In this document: piece after piece, positions 61,434 to 64,000 of the stretch
How the letters are laid out: each line of letters begins with the position of its first letter
Position numbering within the stretch: position 1 is the first letter of the stretch
Assembly: GCF_000719135.1 (NCBI RefSeq)
Contig: NZ_JOEK01000014.1
Span: 1-64,000, forward strand
DNA from: Streptomyces avicenniae
GTDB lineage: Bacteria > Actinomycetota > Actinomycetes > Streptomycetales > Streptomycetaceae
Reading direction: 5' to 3'
DNA: 64,000 nt
Notes under the pieces: generated by a model
Told to the model about the DNA's origin: nothing
The model's database searches: none
What the model saw: the letters and a program-made list of their open reading frames with translations, nothing else
Program-made: the position numbers and the translations under genes

Positions 61434-61563
61434 CGCGCTGCTCCGCCTCCCGCCCGGGACACGCGCCCGCGGACGTCTGCGCGGGCCCCCTACCCCGTGC
61501 TACCCCGCGCCGCCGCCCGCGATCCGGGACGGCGGCCCGCGCGTGGTGGTGCGGCGGCGCGGC

Positions 61564-63138
61564 TCACTGCTCCCGGGAGCGCGAGCGGAACGCGGCCTTG
61601 CGCGCCTGCTTGGCCAGCTGCCGGTCCGGGTGGAGGCGGCCGACCGCCTCCAGGACGTCGGCCGTCGCCGGGTGCTCGGTGCGCCAGGCGCGCTCGAAGA
61701 AGTCGCTGTGCTGCCCGGCGAGCCCCGACACCAGCTCCCGCAGCTCGACGGCCTCCTCCTCGTCGCCGAAGGCGGCGAGCTGGGCGGCGAGCGTGTCGAT
61801 GGTCAGCCAGAAGACCATGTCCTCGTCCGGCTGGGGCACGTCGGCCGCGCCCCGCTCGGCCAGCCACACGCGGGCCAGGCCGCCGAGCTGCTGGTCGTCC
61901 AGGACGTCGCGCACGGCGGGCTCGGCCGGGTCGCCGAGCAGCGAGAGCACCAGCTGGCAGCCGAGGCGGCGGCCGGGGGCGGCCGGGTCGTCGCCGCGCG
62001 CCGCCTCCAGCAGCTGACGGGCGGCGGGCAGCGGGTCGCGGCCGTCGAGCCACAGCTCCGCCTCCTCCCGCGCCATGGCCTCGGGCCGGTAGGGCAGGGC
62101 GGCCAGGAGGGCGGCGGCGTCCGCGTCGGCCAGCTCGCCGAACGCGGGGGCGTCCACCCCGGCGTCCAGCATGCGGCGGCGGACGCCGTAGAGGCCGAGG
62201 GGCGTGAGACGCGCCAGGCCGTAGCGGGTCATGTCGTCGTCGTCCGGGTCCTCGGCGTCGTCGGCCGCACCGGAGACGTCCGTCACGTCGCCCGCCTCGG
62301 CGAGCACCGACTCGTCCACCGGGCGGTAGTCGAGCAGCCCGGTCCCGGCGAGGGTCGTGAAGCGGTCGTCCAGCTTGAGCACGGCCGCCGACAGCTCGTC
62401 GAGGTCCGACTCGGACAGCTCCTCCACGTCGTCGGGGAGCACGGAGGCCGCCGCGACCATCGGCAGCGGCACCAGGGAGACGCCCTGGCCCGCCTCGTCG
62501 GTGACGGCGAACAGGTAGAGGCTCGCCAGCGCGGAGTCGAGGAAGTCGGCCTCCTCGTCCGGGTCCCAGTCGAGGGCGTCGAGGTCGATGGCCTCGGGGT
62601 CGATCTCGCCGTCGGCGGTGAGGGCGTCGCCGAGGCCGGGGAGGCCGCCGAGCAGTTCCTCGAACGTGGGCGTCGCGGCGTCGCCGAGCACGGCCTCGAC
62701 GCCGTCCGTCCAGATGTCGAGGACGTCGGACGGGTCGCCCGCGGTCAGCCGCTCCAGCTCCTCACCCGCGGTCGCGGTGCCGACGGGGGTGTCGTCGGCC
62801 GGGCCGACGCCCGCCTCGTCGTCGTGCTCGTCGTCGTCCCCCGCGTCGTCGTCGGACTCGGTGACGTGGACGAGGCCGCTGTCCACCGCGAAGTTCCAGG
62901 CGTCGGAGGCGAGCCCCGTGCCCTCGTCGTCGGGCGCGAAGCCCAGGGCCGCCGCCGCCGAGGCGAGGTCGTCGGCGAGGAGTTCACCGCCCGCGCCGAC
63001 CGGCACCCCCTTCTCCGCCCAGCGGGCGAGGGTGACGGCGCGCGCCAGCAGGGGGGCGGCAAGCGCCTCACGGGCCAGTTCGGCGTCGGAGGGCAGCCGC
63101 ACGGGCGGCATGACGGGACGCGCGTCACCGGAGTTCAC
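61564..63138 (-). CDS. Large unknown protein B (shares a C-terminal domain with the gene at 36886)
   Basis: A 524-residue soluble protein. It starts with a helical part (LLARAVTLARWAEKGVPVG), then a strongly acidic low-complexity linker (about 95-125, many Asp/Glu), then helical repeats. The last 160 residues contain AARQLLEAARGDDPAA, VFWLTIDTLAAQLAAFG and ending QLAKQARKAAFRSRSREQ, in the same order as in protein A. Function unknown. It is divergent from the secreted nuclease gene across 213 bases. Confidence 0.75.
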   Translation of the reverse strand: MNSGDARPVMPPVRLPSDAELAREALAAPLLARAVTLARWAEKGVPVGAGGELLADDLASAAAALGFAPDDEGTGLASDAWNFAVDSGLVHVTESDDDAGDDDEHDDEAGVGPADDTPVGTATAGEELERLTAGDPSDVLDIWTDGVEAVLGDAATPTFEELLGGLPGLGDALTADGEIDPEAIDLDALDWDPDEEADFLDSALASLYLFAVTDEAGQGVSLVPLPMVAAASVLPDDVEELSESDLDELSAAVLKLDDRFTTLAGTGLLDYRPVDESVLAEAGDVTDVSGAADDAEDPDDDDMTRYGLARLTPLGLYGVRRRMLDAGVDAPAFGELADADAAALLAALPYRPEAMAREEAELWLDGRDPLPAARQLLEAARGDDPAAPGRRLGCQLVLSLLGDPAEPAVRDVLDDQQLGGLARVWLAERGAADVPQPDEDMVFWLTIDTLAAQLAAFGDEEEAVELRELVSGLAGQHSDFFERAWRTEHPATADVLEAVGRLHPDRQLAKQARKAAFRSRSREQ

Positions 63139-63351
63139 GATCGCTCCTCATCGGGACCACAGGGGGCAGTGCACCAGCCTAAGGGAGCCGGAGGGCTGCC
63201 GTTGACGCGAAGTCAGCCGCCCCGGGCCGCGCGGGAGCGGACGGCGCGCGGGCCGGGAGTGCGACGTCCGTTCATCCGGGGGGCGTTGACACGACCGCCC
63301 CGGCTACGGGAGTTTGACGCGCGTAGCGTCGTCGCGTTCCCGGAGGAACCC

Positions 63352-64000
63352 TTGACCGCAGCACGCCGTCCCCGAGTCACGTTCCGTGCGACCACCGCAG
63401 CCCTCGGGCCGGTGCTCGCCGCAGGTCTGTGCGCCACCCTCCTCGCCCACCCCTCCTCGGCCGCCGACGCGGCGGACGCCGTGCGTGTCCACGACGTCCA
63501 GGGCACCACCCGCCTGTCGCCGTACGCCGGGCAGCGGGTCACCGACGTGCCAGGCGTCGTGACCGGCGTGCGGACGTACGGCTCGCGCGGCTTCTGGATC
63601 CAGGACCCGTCGCCCGACCGCGACCGGGCGACGAGCGAGGGCGTCTTCGTCTTCACGAGTTCGACGCCCCAGGTCGCCGTGGGCGACGCCGTGCTGGTGA
63701 CGGCCGACGTCGGCGAGTACTACTACGGCGGCGAGGGCTCGGGCGGCCAGTCGGTGACGCAGCTGTCGCGGCCGACGGTGACGGTCGTCTCGTCGGGCAA
63801 CCCGCTGCCCGCGCCCGTGCGGCTGGACGCGCGCGCCGTCCCCGACCGGTACGCGCCGCGGGGCGACCGCGCGGCGGGCGGCAGCATCGAGGGCCTTGCA
63901 CTGCGGCCGGGGAAGTACGCGCTTGACCTCTACGAGTCGCTGGAGGGCATGGCCGTCAGCGTCACGGACGTGCCCGTCGTCGGGCCCAGCACGCCGTACT
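63352..64000 (+). CDS. Secreted endonuclease/exonuclease/phosphatase family nuclease (partial, runs off right edge)
   Basis: The frame opens at TTG 63352, five bases after GGAGGA (63342-63347), and stays open to the window end (216 residues seen). Signal peptide about 1-38 (RATTAALGPVLAAGLCATLL, ending SSAADA). Then comes an N-terminal beta domain typical of ExeM/NucH-like extracellular nucleases: VHDVQGTTRLSPYAGQRVTD, GFWIQDPSPD, EGVFVFTSS, PTVTVVSSGNPLPAPV, ALDLYESLEGMAV. The catalytic nuclease domain must lie beyond the right edge. A plus-strand TTGACA at 63286-63291 could be its -35 element. Confidence 0.85.
   Translation, partial: MTAARRPRVTFRATTAALGPVLAAGLCATLLAHPSSAADAADAVRVHDVQGTTRLSPYAGQRVTDVPGVVTGVRTYGSRGFWIQDPSPDRDRATSEGVFVFTSSTPQVAVGDAVLVTADVGEYYYGGEGSGGQSVTQLSRPTVTVVSSGNPLPAPVRLDARAVPDRYAPRGDRAAGGSIEGLALRPGKYALDLYESLEGMAVSVTDVPVVGPSTPY

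Overview
The window reads as chromosome from a Streptomyces-type actinomycete. It is very GC-rich with a strong third-position G/C bias. It encodes chaplins, a SCO1860-type LAETG cell-wall protein, a Gbn-type nucleoid protein, and actinobacterial families such as DUF3099, DUF6286 and SGM_5486. Gene order follows, as I recall it, the Streptomyces coelicolor SCO1790s to SCO1880s core region. I see no phage, transposon, CRISPR array, tRNA or biosynthetic gene cluster; nearly everything is conserved core with small lineage-specific changes.

Layout. 1-300: leader and upstream region of an rRNA operon that leaves the window to the left on the minus strand. 0.3-5.7 kb: alkyl-purine glycosylase, PEBP protein, HNH protein, NfeD/SPFH membrane pair, lone ABC ATPase, conserved hypothetical. 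5.7-11 kb: two cysteine-free chaplins, a NarL-type two-component system and an FHA-ABC exporter. 11-20.7 kb: serB, a WYL regulator divergent from a UvrA-like ATPase, SixA phosphatase, an MFS exporter with a 38-residue partner divergent from a GntR regulator, and fabG-fabI. 20.9-28.4 kb: tldD-tldE, tyrS, DUF3099, a putative small RNA, moaA, a DnaQ-BRCT exonuclease. 28.4-34.7 kb: SURF1, SDR and XRE regulator, a five-gene Asp23/AmaP envelope-stress operon, enoyl-CoA hydratase, gbn. 35-45 kb: ABC-F protein, a large unknown protein, hydrolase, class II aldolase, Pit phosphate transporter, a shrunken CbiX, the LAETG protein, an amidohydrolase. 45-48.7 kb: complete ectABCD operon for ectoine and 5-hydroxyectoine. 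48.8-58.5 kb: PhoX, then an IclR-linked sugar-acid locus (semialdehyde dehydrogenase, KdgD, uronate dehydrogenase, unknown partner) interrupted by a Nudix hydrolase and a purine permease. 58.6-64 kb: GH99-like lipid- or wall-independent secreted glycosidase, serine hydrolase, a second large unknown protein related to the one at 36.9 kb, and the start of a secreted nuclease that runs off the right edge.

How genes work together. The ect genes form one osmoprotectant pathway. Pit and PhoX are phosphate-acquisition genes, and both have PHO-box-like sequence upstream. Udh, KdgD and the aldehyde dehydrogenase are three of the four usual steps from a uronic acid to 2-oxoglutarate; the aldarate dehydratase step is missing here. 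The most interesting points are the uronate locus with its unknown translationally coupled protein and matching inverted repeats, a degenerate CbiX where I expect a cobalamin cluster, the pair of large unknown proteins sharing a C-terminal domain, a cluster of GATC sites beside gbn, and two short tandem repeats that place stop codons in all three frames after a gene.
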